DNA of 64,000 nt, from NCBI RefSeq assembly GCF_014490785.1, contig NZ_CP051488.1:744001-808000 (forward strand), given 5' to 3'. The stretch comes from Kosakonia sp. SMBL-WEM22. Lineage in GTDB: Bacteria > Pseudomonadota > Gammaproteobacteria > Enterobacterales > Enterobacteriaceae. The position numbers and the translations under genes were made by a program. Positions 8,902-17,723 of the stretch are shown here, piece by piece. Every line of letters starts with the position of its first letter. The first letter of the stretch is position 1. The notes beneath the pieces are model-generated. The model made no database searches. It worked only from the letters and a program-made list of their open reading frames with translations, and was not told the DNA's origin.

Positions 8902-11188
8902 ACCCTTCGCGTTTCACCACTTTTATCTCTACCAGACCAATCCCCAGCTGACGCGGCGCATGACCGAGGATATTCCCTTCGTTGGTCGACTGCGGATCCG
9001 GCGGCACAATTACCAGCTTGTTACTGCCCGCGCTATTGGTGAAATGCAGCGTGGTGGTGCTCACCTCATGGCCGAGCGTCAGCATCTGTTCTTCACTGCC
9101 GACACGTACCGGAATTGGGCGATTGGCGTTATCACCAAATGCTTTCGCGGTAATCACCAGATCGAACTGTGGCGGCAACGGCTGCTGATACTCAATGGTC
9201 ACCTCTTTGCCAAGCTGCGCATTTGACCAGCGCCCCCAGGTCTCCGGGCGTGAGATGCCGTTAAACTTATTCACCTCTTCCGGCGCGCCCGCGACATTAA
9301 AGATAAAGCTGTCGGCTTTATAGCGAATGTCATCATCCAGGATCTTCAGCGTATCGACGCTCTTCTGGTAGCGGGCGGTATCGATAACCGTCTGCTTAAA
9401 CGCCGTTTTGCCCTGCCACTGCGATTTATCTACGCGCTGCACCTGCTGTTCGCCGCCCAACTGACCCTGCGAGACGCACCAGTCGGTTGAGAGCGCCAGC
9501 TCAGGTGCCCAGAGACGCGCCATTTTGTAGCAGCGATCGACCCAGACAAAGTTGTCACGCGGGGCGAAATCCGCCAGCTGGAAACGCAGCGGCGCGGAGT
9601 ATTCGCTCTCCGGCAACGGCTCGATTTTCTCCGAGACGCGCACCAGCAGCGGCAGACGGAACTGGCTGCCGGAAAAGGTAATCGTCTGTTTTTCCCCGTT
9701 GATGGTGAAATCCTTCATCTCTTTGGGGAAGTTCCACAGGCGAATAATGTCCGGCTTCCATGCCAGCACTTTCTGCTTCATGTTCAGAAAGACGGCGGAG
9801 AGGGACTGGCCAGAGAGGCTACTACGACCGAGGCCGAGGAAGTTGTCGCCGCCGAGAATATCAAGCACGGTTGCGCCATTATCCAGCGTGCTGCGTTTGA
9901 CGCCGGAGAGATCTTGCTGCGGCTGGTCACCGCGCAGTATGAAGAAAAGATTGCTGCGATCCTGCTTGTTCAGGTACTTCCAGGCGCTGTTGTTCATCGC
10001 CAGATGATCGGAAGAGACCACAATGACCGTATTTTTAAACCACGGCGACGCTTTGATCCGGTTAATCAATCTGGCGATATTTTGCTGGCTGCAGGTCACT
10101 GCGCTGAAAGATTGGTTCACTTTGTCATCATAACGGTAGCTTTTACGGTCGCAGCCGCGGGAGATAAAGCCGTCCGGGTGGTGGGTGTCCACCGTCAGCG
10201 CAAACAGGGAGAAGCGCTTCCCGGCGCGTGAGAGGGATTCATACTGCTGCCAGACGGTATCCAGCACCGTATCGTCGTAGAAACCCCAGTCGTTGCGATA
10301 ACGGGGATCGGCAACCTGGTTTTTCAGCTCCTCGGCGCCAATCAGATGGTCAAAACCGTGGGATTTCAGGAACACATCTTTACCGGCAAAACGCAGATTC
10401 GCCCCCTGGATAAAGTGGTTCTCATAGCCGGAGTTTTTCAGGATATCGCCGAGGCAGAGGTTTTGCGGAAAAAAGCTGGAGACCGAGGCGGAGGCATTGC
10501 CTTCGAACGGCGCGAAGAGCGGAATACCGCACTGCGAGGAGACCATGCCAGCGATGGTGTAATCGGTGCCGGGCAGCTGTTCGGTATGGCTAAAGTCGAG
10601 GCTTTTCGCTTTCAGCGCGCCAAGCTCCGGCGTCAGTCCGGGAAAAGTATCCTCATTAAAGTAGGTGCGCTCCAGGCTTTCGCCGTAGATATAGACCAGG
10701 TTCAGCTGTGGGTTAGGGATCTGCTTTGCGGGCACTTTGTACCAGGCAGCAAAATCGGGATCGCTTTCGCGGGTTTGCGACTTCACTAACTCCGTTATCT
10801 GGCGAAACGCCGGGCTGGCATCTACCGAGCCTAAGGCCAGCGCCAGCGCTAGCAGGCTGTAACCGAAATGGTGGGGCATATGGCGGCGACGGCGCAGCAC
10901 CCAGCCGAGGGCGCAAAACACCGCGACCAGCGCCAGCACTAAGCCTGCGCCGGGCAGGAGATATTTGCCGATACCCGCACCGGTCAGGCTGTTAGTCAGG
11001 GTGTAGATCACCGCATCGTTAATGCCGTCGCCGGTAAAGTAGTTGCTGGCATAAAGGGTGATGTTTAATAGAACAAATAGGCCTAATACCAGCAATGTGG
11101 CGCTAAACCACCACGTATTGCGGCCTGCTTTCAGAGCATAAATCGCCACCGAGGCGATAAACAGGAGAAGAGAGAGCAATCCGGACAA
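8900..11188 (-). CDS. opgB: Phosphoglycerol transferase I OpgB (MdoB)
   Basis: 762 residues, one short of E. coli OpgB as remembered. Four N-terminal membrane segments lie between about 1 and 130, with the conserved NITLYASNYFTGDGINDAV stretch. They are followed by a periplasmic sulfatase-fold domain with YIYGESLERTYF, VDTHHPDGF and VSSDHLAMN, which provide metal and catalytic residues. OpgB transfers phosphoglycerol from phosphatidylglycerol to periplasmic osmoregulated glucans. It is convergent with tsr and monocistronic. In E. coli K-12 the lgo genes lie between tsr and opgB; they are absent here. Confidence 0.93.
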   Translation of the reverse strand: MSGLLSLLLFIASVAIYALKAGRNTWWFSATLLVLGLFVLLNITLYASNYFTGDGINDAVIYTLTNSLTGAGIGKYLLPGAGLVLALVAVFCALGWVLRRRRHMPHHFGYSLLALALALGSVDASPAFRQITELVKSQTRESDPDFAAWYKVPAKQIPNPQLNLVYIYGESLERTYFNEDTFPGLTPELGALKAKSLDFSHTEQLPGTDYTIAGMVSSQCGIPLFAPFEGNASASVSSFFPQNLCLGDILKNSGYENHFIQGANLRFAGKDVFLKSHGFDHLIGAEELKNQVADPRYRNDWGFYDDTVLDTVWQQYESLSRAGKRFSLFALTVDTHHPDGFISRGCDRKSYRYDDKVNQSFSAVTCSQQNIARLINRIKASPWFKNTVIVVSSDHLAMNNSAWKYLNKQDRSNLFFILRGDQPQQDLSGVKRSTLDNGATVLDILGGDNFLGLGRSSLSGQSLSAVFLNMKQKVLAWKPDIIRLWNFPKEMKDFTINGEKQTITFSGSQFRLPLLVRVSEKIEPLPESEYSAPLRFQLADFAPRDNFVWVDRCYKMARLWAPELALSTDWCVSQGQLGGEQQVQRVDKSQWQGKTAFKQTVIDTARYQKSVDTLKILDDDIRYKADSFIFNVAGAPEEVNKFNGISRPETWGRWSNAQLGKEVTIEYQQPLPPQFDLVITAKAFGDNANRPIPVRVGSEEQMLTLGHEVSTTTLHFTNSAGSNKLVIVPPDPQSTNEGNILGHAPRQLGIGLVEIKVVKREG

Positions 11189-11361
11189 CCGTTATTCCTC
11201 AAAAGTGCCAGATATTACTGGCCATGAATATTTGTAACAGGAAGCATAATTTAATGACGATGTCACGCACCTGCAATTGTAGTGTCATCTTATCGGCGGT
11301 TGATTCAGAATTGGTTTAGAAAGCGGGAAAGGTGATCGCTATCGCACAGCAAGAAAGGGGT

Positions 11362-11392
11362 AAAAACGCCGCGTTGGGGAGAACGCGGCGTT
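11362..11392 (-). terminator. Rho-independent terminator of dnaTC
   Basis: An 11-bp perfect inverted repeat AACGCCGCGTT / AACGCGGCGTT with a 6-base loop is followed on the minus strand by TTTTTACCCC. It lies 14 bp beyond the dnaC stop. Confidence 0.88.
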
Positions 11393-11405
11393 GAAGGGGA
11401 TGGTT

Positions 11406-12143
11406 TTAGTACTCTTTACCGGTGACGCGGCTGCGGTAGCTGTCCCAGTTAAAGATGACCCACAAACTGTTGCCGAGCCGCATGCGATCCATTACGCGCT
11501 CGCCGAGTAGCTTATTCATTTCGTCCATATTGCTGTTGGTTAGCATGCCGGTCGGGCGTTTCGATGAAGAGCGGCGGTCAACAATCTGATTGATGATCAC
11601 TTTTTCGTAACGTGACTCGGTCTGCATACCAATCTCGTCAATCACCAGCAGGTCAACGCTGCTTAAATCATTCAGCAACTGCTCTTCGCTGCTTTCACGG
11701 TTGCCGAAGGTCTCTTTCATCGCCGACATGATGTCCGCCACGGTGATAATCAGCACTGACTTACCGCGCAGCAGCAGTTCGTTGCAGATGGCTGCGGCAA
11801 GATGATTTTTACCGGTACCCGGTTTGCCGGAGAAGATAAAGCTGGCGATGTTGCCGTCAAACTCTTCGACATATTGCCGCGCCTGGCTGAGGGCGCGCAT
11901 CTGGCCTTCCGTCTCGACGCGATAATTATCAAAGGAGCAGTTTTGATGCAGAGGACGGATGCCGGACCGGTTAAAGGTGCGCTGCATCTTCATGGCGCGG
12001 TTTTCACGCTCCAGCGCCGCTGAACGCAGTTCGCCCTGCTGCTTTTGCCAGGCCATCAACTCTTCGCTGTTTTTGAACGCCGGTTCGACGTGAGCCGGGA
12101 TCATCTTTTGCAGCCGCTTCATCAATTCGCCAACGTTTTTCAT
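11406..12143 (-). CDS. dnaC: Helicase loader DnaC
   Basis: 245 residues, the E. coli DnaC length. It is an AAA+ ATPase that loads DnaB helicase onto single-stranded DNA at oriC and at restarted forks. Walker A is SGKPGTGKN (about 105-113) and Walker B is LLVIDE (165-170). The N-terminal region (1-60) corresponds to the DnaB-binding domain. The arginine-finger region follows with NQIVDRRSSSKRPTG, and the end VTGKEY is typical. dnaT lies 2 bp upstream, so the pair is one transcript ended by a strong terminator. Confidence 0.95.
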   Translation of the reverse strand: MKNVGELMKRLQKMIPAHVEPAFKNSEELMAWQKQQGELRSAALERENRAMKMQRTFNRSGIRPLHQNCSFDNYRVETEGQMRALSQARQYVEEFDGNIASFIFSGKPGTGKNHLAAAICNELLLRGKSVLIITVADIMSAMKETFGNRESSEEQLLNDLSSVDLLVIDEIGMQTESRYEKVIINQIVDRRSSSKRPTGMLTNSNMDEMNKLLGERVMDRMRLGNSLWVIFNWDSYRSRVTGKEY

Positions 12144-12145
12144 CG

Positions 12146-12685
12146 CTAACCTCGAAAGCCAGGTGGAATGTGGTTATCCGGTTCAGAGAGCGTGTTGATA
12201 TCGCGCTTCGCCGCGCCGCTCTGGCTACTGCGCCCGATTTGCAGGCTGCGCGCCAGCTTCTGCTGCCACTGCACGTGATGGAAGACTTTGCCCTCCGCCT
12301 GCCAGTAGGCGACAAAAGAGGCCAGCTCTTCCGGCGTGGGCGGTTGCGTGAGCGCGATGCCCCAGAGCGCGGCAAGGCGCTGGAAATCGGTATCCGGCTG
12401 CCAGCCTGGATACATAGCGAATTTGCCCATTGGGACGCTCACCGGTGCGGTGGTGGGCTCATCATAGAATTGCGCATCAAGCGACACGTCGCTTGCCGGG
12501 CGCGACAGCTGCGCTTCCAGCGCCAGCAGCTGTTCAAGGCGCTCGGCGGTGAGTGCGTAAAATGCGGGGCTGTTATTTGCAAATACGGCGACGGTACCGC
12601 CTTCCGCGCGCGCCAGTATCGCGGCGTTATCGCGCATAAATTCATCAATGCCGATAACATTCGACGTCAGGATTCTGGAAGACAT
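12146..12685 (-). CDS. dnaT: Primosomal protein DnaT
   Basis: 179 residues, as in E. coli. The N-terminus MSSRILTSNVIGIDEFMRDN and the C-terminal single-strand-binding region with MYPGWQPDTDFQRLAALWG and FVAYWQAEGKVFHHVQWQQK are diagnostic. DnaT bridges PriA/PriB and DnaC during replication restart. It lies 2 bp ahead of dnaC. The 165-bp region upstream carries the terminator of the preceding ohr gene. Confidence 0.93.
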   Translation of the reverse strand: MSSRILTSNVIGIDEFMRDNAAILARAEGGTVAVFANNSPAFYALTAERLEQLLALEAQLSRPASDVSLDAQFYDEPTTAPVSVPMGKFAMYPGWQPDTDFQRLAALWGIALTQPPTPEELASFVAYWQAEGKVFHHVQWQQKLARSLQIGRSSQSGAAKRDINTLSEPDNHIPPGFRG

Positions 12686-12792
12686 AACACGTTCTCAAAC
12701 AGGGTAACGACAGAAAGAGTGGCGAGCGCAGTAGAGGCCGCCGACAGAAAGGCACATAGTACCACAGCGCGTGGAAAGGGGAGCACAGCATG

Positions 12793-12817
12793 AAAAAAGC
12801 CGGGTTACCCCGGCTTT
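12793..12817 (-). terminator. Rho-independent terminator of ohr
   Basis: Stem AAAGCCGGG / CCCGGCTTT with a 4-base loop is followed on the minus strand by further T residues. It lies 34 bp beyond the ohr stop. Confidence 0.82.
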
Positions 12818-12850
12818 GTTATTTCCTAAAAATGCTGGCTAATAAATGCA

Positions 12851-13279
12851 TTACGCGATGATGTTCAGCGTAACGTCGATATTGCCACGGGTAGCATTGG
12901 AGTAAGGGCAGACGATGTGCGCGGCGTCGACCAGTTTTTTCGCTTCGTCAGCGTCCATCCCCGGCAGGTGAATGTTCAGTTTGGCTTCAATACCAAAACC
13001 GGTCGGCAACGGGCCGATACCCACTTCACCTTCGATAAAGGCCTCTTTCGGCATGCTGATCTTGTCGCGGCCAGCCACGAACTTCATCGCGCCAAGGAAG
13101 CAGGCAGAGTAGCCAGCGGCAAACAGCTGCTCCGGGTTGGTCACTTCACCGCCTGCGCCGCCCATCTCTTTCGGCACACCCAGTTTGACGTCGAGAACGC
13201 CGTCAGAAGAGGTTGCGCGGCCGTCACGGCCTCCGGTTGCTTTGGCTTTGGCAGTGTAAACCACTTTTTCTAAAGACAT
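12851..13279 (-). CDS. ohr: Organic hydroperoxide reductase Ohr
   Basis: 142 residues, OsmC/Ohr family. The two redox cysteines are C60 in AGYSACFLGAM and C124 in AHIVCPYSNAT, which together reduce lipid and organic hydroperoxides to alcohols using lipoylated partners. The N-terminal KVVYTAKAKATGGRDG is typical of Ohr rather than OsmC. It lies 80 bp downstream of a co-directional ohrR-type gene, with a candidate operator between them. E. coli K-12 has OsmC but, as I recall, no such Ohr/OhrR pair at this position. Confidence 0.93.
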   Translation of the reverse strand: MSLEKVVYTAKAKATGGRDGRATSSDGVLDVKLGVPKEMGGAGGEVTNPEQLFAAGYSACFLGAMKFVAGRDKISMPKEAFIEGEVGIGPLPTGFGIEAKLNIHLPGMDADEAKKLVDAAHIVCPYSNATRGNIDVTLNIIA

Positions 13280-13321
13280 GACAGGTTCCTTATTATCTTG
13301 AGTGTTTGCTATAAAATAGCG

Positions 13322-13336
13322 TGCGATTTATTTGTT
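13322..13336 (-). promoter_or_regulatory. Candidate OhrR operator at ohr
   Basis: TGCGATTTATTTGTT shares its first ten bases with the better palindrome at 13836-13850 upstream of ohrR, within a longer match TAG[C/T]GTGCGATTTA[T/A]TTG. It lies 43-57 bp upstream of the ohr start. It is the weaker half-preserved copy. Confidence 0.6.
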
Positions 13337-13359
13337 GACATAAATCCCTGTAAGGGAAT

Positions 13360-13815
13360 TTATGCCTGGTGAAACTGTTGGCGGAACTGCTCCAGCTGCT
13401 TTTTGACGTCATTCAGCGTCGCATCATCGCAGGCCACCGCGCAGCGTATCGCTTCCGGGATGGTTTTTGCCTGCTGCTGCAGTTCGCGGCCACTTTCGCT
13501 CAGGGTGATGACCACCTGGCGTTCATCATGGCGCGAGCGCTGTCGATCGATCAGCCCGGCGCTCTGCAGGCGCTTTAACAGCGGCGTCAGCGTGGCGGAG
13601 TCGAGGAACAGACGCTCGCCAATCTCCGACACGGTAATATCATCTTTCTCCCAAAGCACCAGCATGACCAGATACTGCGGATAGGTCAGGTTCATCGGCG
13701 TTAACAATTGCCGATAAAGCTTATGCAGCGCCAGGTTTGTTGAGTAGAGTGCAAAACAAAACTGGTTATCTAACGCGAGCTGCCCGGTCGCGGTGGATGT
13801 TGAGTTTTTCTTCAT
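13360..13815 (-). CDS. ohrR: MarR-family peroxide sensor OhrR
   Basis: 151 residues from the ATG at 13813-13815; a longer reading to 13875 would place the proposed operator inside the coding region. It is a winged-helix MarR protein. The N-terminal NQFCFALYSTNLA holds C20, equivalent to the peroxide-sensing cysteine of OhrR proteins. The recognition region has VSEIGERLFLDSATLTPLLKRL and the wing RSRHDERQVVITL. It would repress ohr until the cysteine is oxidised by organic hydroperoxides. Linkage to ohr and the sensing cysteine make the assignment firm. Confidence 0.9.
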   Translation of the reverse strand: MKKNSTSTATGQLALDNQFCFALYSTNLALHKLYRQLLTPMNLTYPQYLVMLVLWEKDDITVSEIGERLFLDSATLTPLLKRLQSAGLIDRQRSRHDERQVVITLSESGRELQQQAKTIPEAIRCAVACDDATLNDVKKQLEQFRQQFHQA

Positions 13816-13835
13816 GTTTTTAAATATAGGTAGTG

Positions 13836-13850
13836 TGCGATTTAATTGCA
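13836..13850 (-). promoter_or_regulatory. Candidate OhrR operator at ohrR
   Basis: TGCGATTTAATTGCA is a near-perfect 15-bp palindrome (only one pair of symmetric positions differs), AT-rich in the centre like operators of MarR/OhrR proteins. It lies 21 bp upstream of the ohrR start, consistent with autorepression. Confidence 0.7.
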
Positions 13851-13867
13851 AGATATTTTTAGGCGAC

Positions 13868-14341
13868 TTAAACACGCGGGCGTCTGCGGTAGATCCACAA
13901 TCCCGGCAGCGATAAACCTATCGACAACGCACCAACGATTGAGCAGGCCTTCAGAAAGTTGGTCAACAGCAGGATCATTAATGCTTCACTGTAGCCAACG
14001 TGGCTGATTTTCACCGCCGAGATCATCGCTGTGTAGGCTGAGATACCTGGAAACATGGGAATGACCGCTGCCACCGTAAAAACCTTGGGGTGCGCCAGAT
14101 ACCAGCGCGACCAACGGATCCCAATACAGCCGACCAGCATTGAGGCGACAAACGTTGACCACTCGATATTAAATCCCCACTGCATCATGGCAAAGCGCGA
14201 GCCGTGGCCAATTGCGCCAAGTAGCGCGCACCAGCACAGCGCGCGGTGAGGGACGTTAAACACCATTGCAAAACCGACCGCCGGAATAGCGGCCAGGAGC
14301 ATATCTTGTGCCAGTGCGTAGAAGAACGAAATTATATCCAT
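13868..14341 (-). CDS. yjjB: Inner-membrane exporter subunit YjjB (ThrE-like, C-terminal half)
   Basis: 157 residues, as in E. coli. It has four or five hydrophobic segments and the ThrE_2 motif VIPMFPGISAYTAM. With YjjP it makes up the split form of the ThrE threonine/serine exporter fold; in E. coli the YjjPB pair exports succinate. Its start overlaps the end of yjjP by 10 bp, which favours translational coupling and equal amounts of both subunits. Confidence 0.92.
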   Translation of the reverse strand: MDIISFFYALAQDMLLAAIPAVGFAMVFNVPHRALCWCALLGAIGHGSRFAMMQWGFNIEWSTFVASMLVGCIGIRWSRWYLAHPKVFTVAAVIPMFPGISAYTAMISAVKISHVGYSEALMILLLTNFLKACSIVGALSIGLSLPGLWIYRRRPRV

Positions 14342-15108
14342 CCGCGCAGCCCCCAGAGTGTCATCGCCATCACCACACCGATACAGGTCGCGAGCGTTAA
14401 CAGGCTGGCAATCGCCCAGCGCGCCAGCCCGGTATTAATATGCCCTTTAAACATATCCGCGACAGAGTTGATAAGCGGAAAACCCGGCACCAGCAGCAGC
14501 ACACTTGCGGCCATCGCCACTGTTGACGCGTGCAAAAATGCGGGCAGGGTTAGCATCACCCCGGAAATTGTGGTGGCGACAAAAGCGGTAATACAGAAGT
14601 TGATTTGCGGGTGCATATGCCTGCCTGCTAACAGCAGGCGGACATACATCGCAACGCTGCTGGCGCAAAAGGTGATAAACGCACCATCCCAGCCGCCGCG
14701 ATTGAGCTTGCAGAAACAGGCGCAGGAGAGCCCGACCATCAGCGTTACCAGCCAGCGCGGATAGCGCAGAGGTTTAACCTGGGCGAAGCGCTTCTCAACA
14801 TCATGGAGATCCAGCAGCTTATGCTCGGCGAGGATCACAATATGCTGCACCTCCGTCACCACATGCATATTGATGCCGCGATCGCTACTTTTGCGCGTCG
14901 AGGTCAGACAGTGGCCATCTTTAATGGTGGTTAACACAATGGCATTTGAGGAGATCAAGCTCTCTACGCTATCCATGCCGAGCGCTCTCCCCAAACGGGT
15001 CGAAAGCTCCTCCACCAGCGCACTCTCTGCGCCGTGCTGTAATAAAAAAAGGCCGCACTGAATACACAAGCGCGTAATGGTTCGCTGCGTTGAGTGATCT
15101 GTTTGCAT
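14332..15108 (-). CDS. yjjP: Exporter subunit YjjP (ThrE-like, N-terminal half)
   Basis: 258 residues from the ATG at 15106-15108 with AGGG upstream; E. coli YjjP is 256. A longer reading to 15171 lacks support. The cytosolic N-terminal part has CIQCGLFLLQHGAESALVEE and the membrane part has LMVGLSCACFCKLNRGGWDG and LLVPGFPLINSVADMFKGH, which carry the ThrE signature. It partners with YjjB for dicarboxylate (succinate) export across the inner membrane. Upstream lies the long AT-rich region shared with divergent yjjQ. Confidence 0.93.
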   Translation of the reverse strand: MQTDHSTQRTITRLCIQCGLFLLQHGAESALVEELSTRLGRALGMDSVESLISSNAIVLTTIKDGHCLTSTRKSSDRGINMHVVTEVQHIVILAEHKLLDLHDVEKRFAQVKPLRYPRWLVTLMVGLSCACFCKLNRGGWDGAFITFCASSVAMYVRLLLAGRHMHPQINFCITAFVATTISGVMLTLPAFLHASTVAMAASVLLLVPGFPLINSVADMFKGHINTGLARWAIASLLTLATCIGVVMAMTLWGLRGWI

Positions 15109-15653
15109 GCTTACCCTGATTATCTCGTCATGCTGCTCGCAAAGGGGGAACGGAACACCTCTTTTTAGCACAGGAGCAGGACAGGCTGGCGCTAATGCAG
15201 ATCAAGAAGTGTGCGATAAATTTTGATAATAATTTTTCTCTTTGTATTTACCGAGTCAATATTTCTAGGAGTTTTATCAAAAGGACATATAAACGGCGAC
15301 GATATATTACGGATAAACCTGGTAAGAGTTAATGTTCCTACTCTGAACGCTGGCTTAAATATTCGTTAAAATTATCGATCTTTTATTAGTTATATATAAT
15401 CTGATTGTTTCCTTTTAATTATTTTATTTTTAATAAGGCACTAAGTATTTGAAGAGTCATTGTGCTATGTTGTCACGCACGTTGGCAATATTATGATTTT
15501 TAATATTTATATTAAATTGCTAATCATAAATTCCAACAATTCTTATAACGGCTGGTTCGGAACATTATTGCTAATTTACGCATTATTGGTACCGATTGAG
15601 TAAATACTCATAACGAGGATTGATAGAAAGCGCAAATGGAAGCGGAGGTTTTT
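15109..15653. other. AT-rich regulatory region between yjjP and yjjQ
   Basis: 545 bp without a coding gene. From about 15200 to 15600 it is far richer in A and T than the flanking genes, with blocks such as TAATTATTTTATTTTTAATA and repeated TTAT/AATA. In E. coli the yjjQ-bglJ promoter region is AT-rich and silenced by H-NS, and this stretch looks like its counterpart. No specific operator was identified. Confidence 0.65.
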
Positions 15654-16367
15654 ATGCTATCACCAGGCGGCAACCACGGGATTATTATTAGCCAGGCTCC
15701 CGTACTAAGGGTCGGTATTGGCAGCATATTAGAGCATCATTTTCCTGATTATCCGGTAACGCATTACGCGAGTATAGAGGAGGTCACGCTACCGCAGTTG
15801 GCGGATAGCAGTTTGGTTATCGTTGATTTCTCTGGTGGCGGGCGGGCTGTGCAGCAACGCTGTGAACACTATTACACATTAATCTCGCAATGCGATAAAA
15901 CGCGCTGGCTCTTCTTTATTTCTCCGGAATTTTATCCTGATGCGGTGGACTTTTTAATCCAACCGCAAAGCATGCTTCTCGCCGATATTGAGCCAATAGA
16001 CAGCGTGATTAGTGCAGTCCGTGGTGGAGAAGAAAACGCTTTTAAAGTGAGCCCGACGCTACTTTCTGCGGTAAGGCAGCACTGCGCAGAGACGCCGGCG
16101 CCGCGAAGATTACTCACCTTTTCGGAACGTAAAGTGTTACGCCTTCTGGGAAAAGGGTGGGGGATAAACCAAATCGCCATGTTGCTCAAAAAAAGTAACA
16201 AAACCGTCAGCGCCCAGAAAAATAGCGCAATGCGACGTTTATCGCTGCGCAGTAATGCAGACTTATACACATGGATTAATAGCCATCAGGGTATGAAAGA
16301 GCTGAATTTGGGATCAGCATATGGAGACCATAATGAATGGAAAACATTAGCCAAGCGGGACATGTAG
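15654..16367 (+). CDS. yjjQ: LuxR-type regulator YjjQ
   Basis: 237 residues from ATG 15654, which has GGAGG five bases upstream; a start at 15636 would put this site inside the gene. The N-terminus (NHGIIISQAPVLRVGIG) resembles a degenerate receiver. The C-terminal LuxR-type helix-turn-helix, about 150-215, reads LTFSERKVLRLLGKGWGINQ then LLKKSNKTVSAQKNSAMRRL, close to E. coli YjjQ. Known as a repressor of motility and virulence-type genes in E. coli and silenced by H-NS. Overlaps bglJ by 31 bp. Confidence 0.9.
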   Translation: MLSPGGNHGIIISQAPVLRVGIGSILEHHFPDYPVTHYASIEEVTLPQLADSSLVIVDFSGGGRAVQQRCEHYYTLISQCDKTRWLFFISPEFYPDAVDFLIQPQSMLLADIEPIDSVISAVRGGEENAFKVSPTLLSAVRQHCAETPAPRRLLTFSERKVLRLLGKGWGINQIAMLLKKSNKTVSAQKNSAMRRLSLRSNADLYTWINSHQGMKELNLGSAYGDHNEWKTLAKRDM

Positions 16368-17008
16368 CCGTCATTGAGAAATGCATGATGAGTCGGGAAG
16401 GGTTGCAGAGTTTATTCAGCGAGCCCATTTTTGCAAACTACTCTTTTCATTTTTTTAAGGATCATATTGCCTTTCGGCAGGCATTAAAAAAGTCCGCCTA
16501 TTTCTCGGTCATCTATTCGCTTTTTGGTCAGCGGAAGGAGCGCCGCGAATGCCTGATGTGTCTGCATCTGCTCTCTCTCTCCTGGCCGGGCGTGCAACGC
16601 ATTGTGCTTGCGGGAGATGACAGAGAAGCGCGGCTGGTGGGGCATCTTTCGCCGTCGCGCCTGCACGGCATTTTAAGTAAATCATCAGAGCTGCCAATGC
16701 TGCTTGAGCAACTCATCACGCTGCTTGGCGAAACCCGGCGGGTTAACGAAAACATGATTAACCATGGCTACGTCAACCAGTTTCGTATGCTAAGCCCAAC
16801 CGAAAGGGAGATTTTGCACTATATGACGCGCGGCTTTTCTGTTGCAGAGATCGCCTCGCAGCTGGACCGCAATGTGAAAACCATCCGCGCGCACAAATTT
16901 AATGCCATGACAAAATTGGGCGTGACATCCGATGTTGGTTTACTTGATGCCGCGGATATTCTGACCTGGATTCCGCCCACTGCCCGGGCGGCATCAGAGC
17001 TGATGTAG
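16337..17008 (+). CDS. bglJ: LuxR-type co-regulator BglJ
   Basis: 223 residues. The N-terminal half is a receiver-like domain (VAVIEKCMMSREGLQSLF; HLSPSRLHGILSKSSEL) and the C-terminal half a LuxR helix-turn-helix with LSPTEREILHYMTRGFSVAE and LDRNVKTIRAHKFNAMTKLG. E. coli BglJ forms a heterodimer with RcsB that relieves H-NS silencing of bgl and other loci; the same role is inferred. It shares a transcript with yjjQ, overlapping it by 31 bp in another frame, as in E. coli. No terminator is evident before the convergent YbaK-like gene. Confidence 0.9.
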   Translation: MENISQAGHVAVIEKCMMSREGLQSLFSEPIFANYSFHFFKDHIAFRQALKKSAYFSVIYSLFGQRKERRECLMCLHLLSLSWPGVQRIVLAGDDREARLVGHLSPSRLHGILSKSSELPMLLEQLITLLGETRRVNENMINHGYVNQFRMLSPTEREILHYMTRGFSVAEIASQLDRNVKTIRAHKFNAMTKLGVTSDVGLLDAADILTWIPPTARAASELM

Positions 17009-17058
17009 CGCTTGTAACATTGCGCGTAAGCGCCAGGACCGGGCCTGGCGCAGCAACT

Positions 17059-17517
17059 TTACAGGCAAACATCAATCCACTTTGCGGAAGTCAGCTCCGC
17101 CATGCGTTCCGGCGAGATACGAACCGCGCTATGTATAGCGCCCGCCGCCGGTAACACTTCCGGATATTGCTTTAGCGAGATATCGCAATAGACAGCCAGC
17201 GGGGTTTCCAGTCCAAAAGGGCAGACGCCACCGACTGGATGGCCGGTAATGGTGACCACTTCATCACTGCTAAGCATCCGCGCTTTGGCACCAAAGGTAT
17301 TCTTCAGTTTTTTATTATCAAGCCTCGCGTCGCCTTTGGCGACAACCAGAATGACCTCGTTTTTCACCTTCAGCGACAGCGTTTTGGCGATCTGTCCCGG
17401 CTCGACGCGATGGGCCGCCGCAGCCAGCGCAACGGTCGCCGTACTTTGACTGAGTTCAATAATATCGATATCGGGGGCGTTATCGGCAAAGAATTGCCGC
17501 ACGGACTGCAAACTCAT
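17059..17517 (-). CDS. YbaK/EbsC-family aminoacyl-tRNA deacylase-like protein
   Basis: 152 residues from the ATG at 17515-17517 with AGGAG upstream. It is a single YbaK-type editing domain: the conserved lysine is K45 in GQIAKTLSLK, followed by GHPVGGVCPFGL, the GxxxGGxxPFG loop of the family. Such free-standing domains hydrolyse mischarged tRNAs (for example Cys-tRNA-Pro or Ala-tRNA-Pro), acting in trans to aminoacyl-tRNA synthetases. Which tRNA this one edits is unknown. It is convergent with bglJ and divergent from the PTS gene, and is not in this place in E. coli K-12 as I recall. Confidence 0.82.
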   Translation of the reverse strand: MSLQSVRQFFADNAPDIDIIELSQSTATVALAAAAHRVEPGQIAKTLSLKVKNEVILVVAKGDARLDNKKLKNTFGAKARMLSSDEVVTITGHPVGGVCPFGLETPLAVYCDISLKQYPEVLPAAGAIHSAVRISPERMAELTSAKWIDVCL

Positions 17518-17723
17518 GATGTTCTCCTGCAAAAGACCGCAGCTAATCTGTCACAAGCGAGTTATCTCTGTAAATAATCCGCCATAACAATCCTCTTACA
17601 TTACGTTTCTCGATCCCCTTCACAATCGCGGAAACCGGTTACATGAACCAGTTGCAGTGTTCTCGGGGCAGGTTAATACTCATTTTGTCACTCCCCCTGA
17701 CCCAAAAATAAAAAGAGCCTCCT

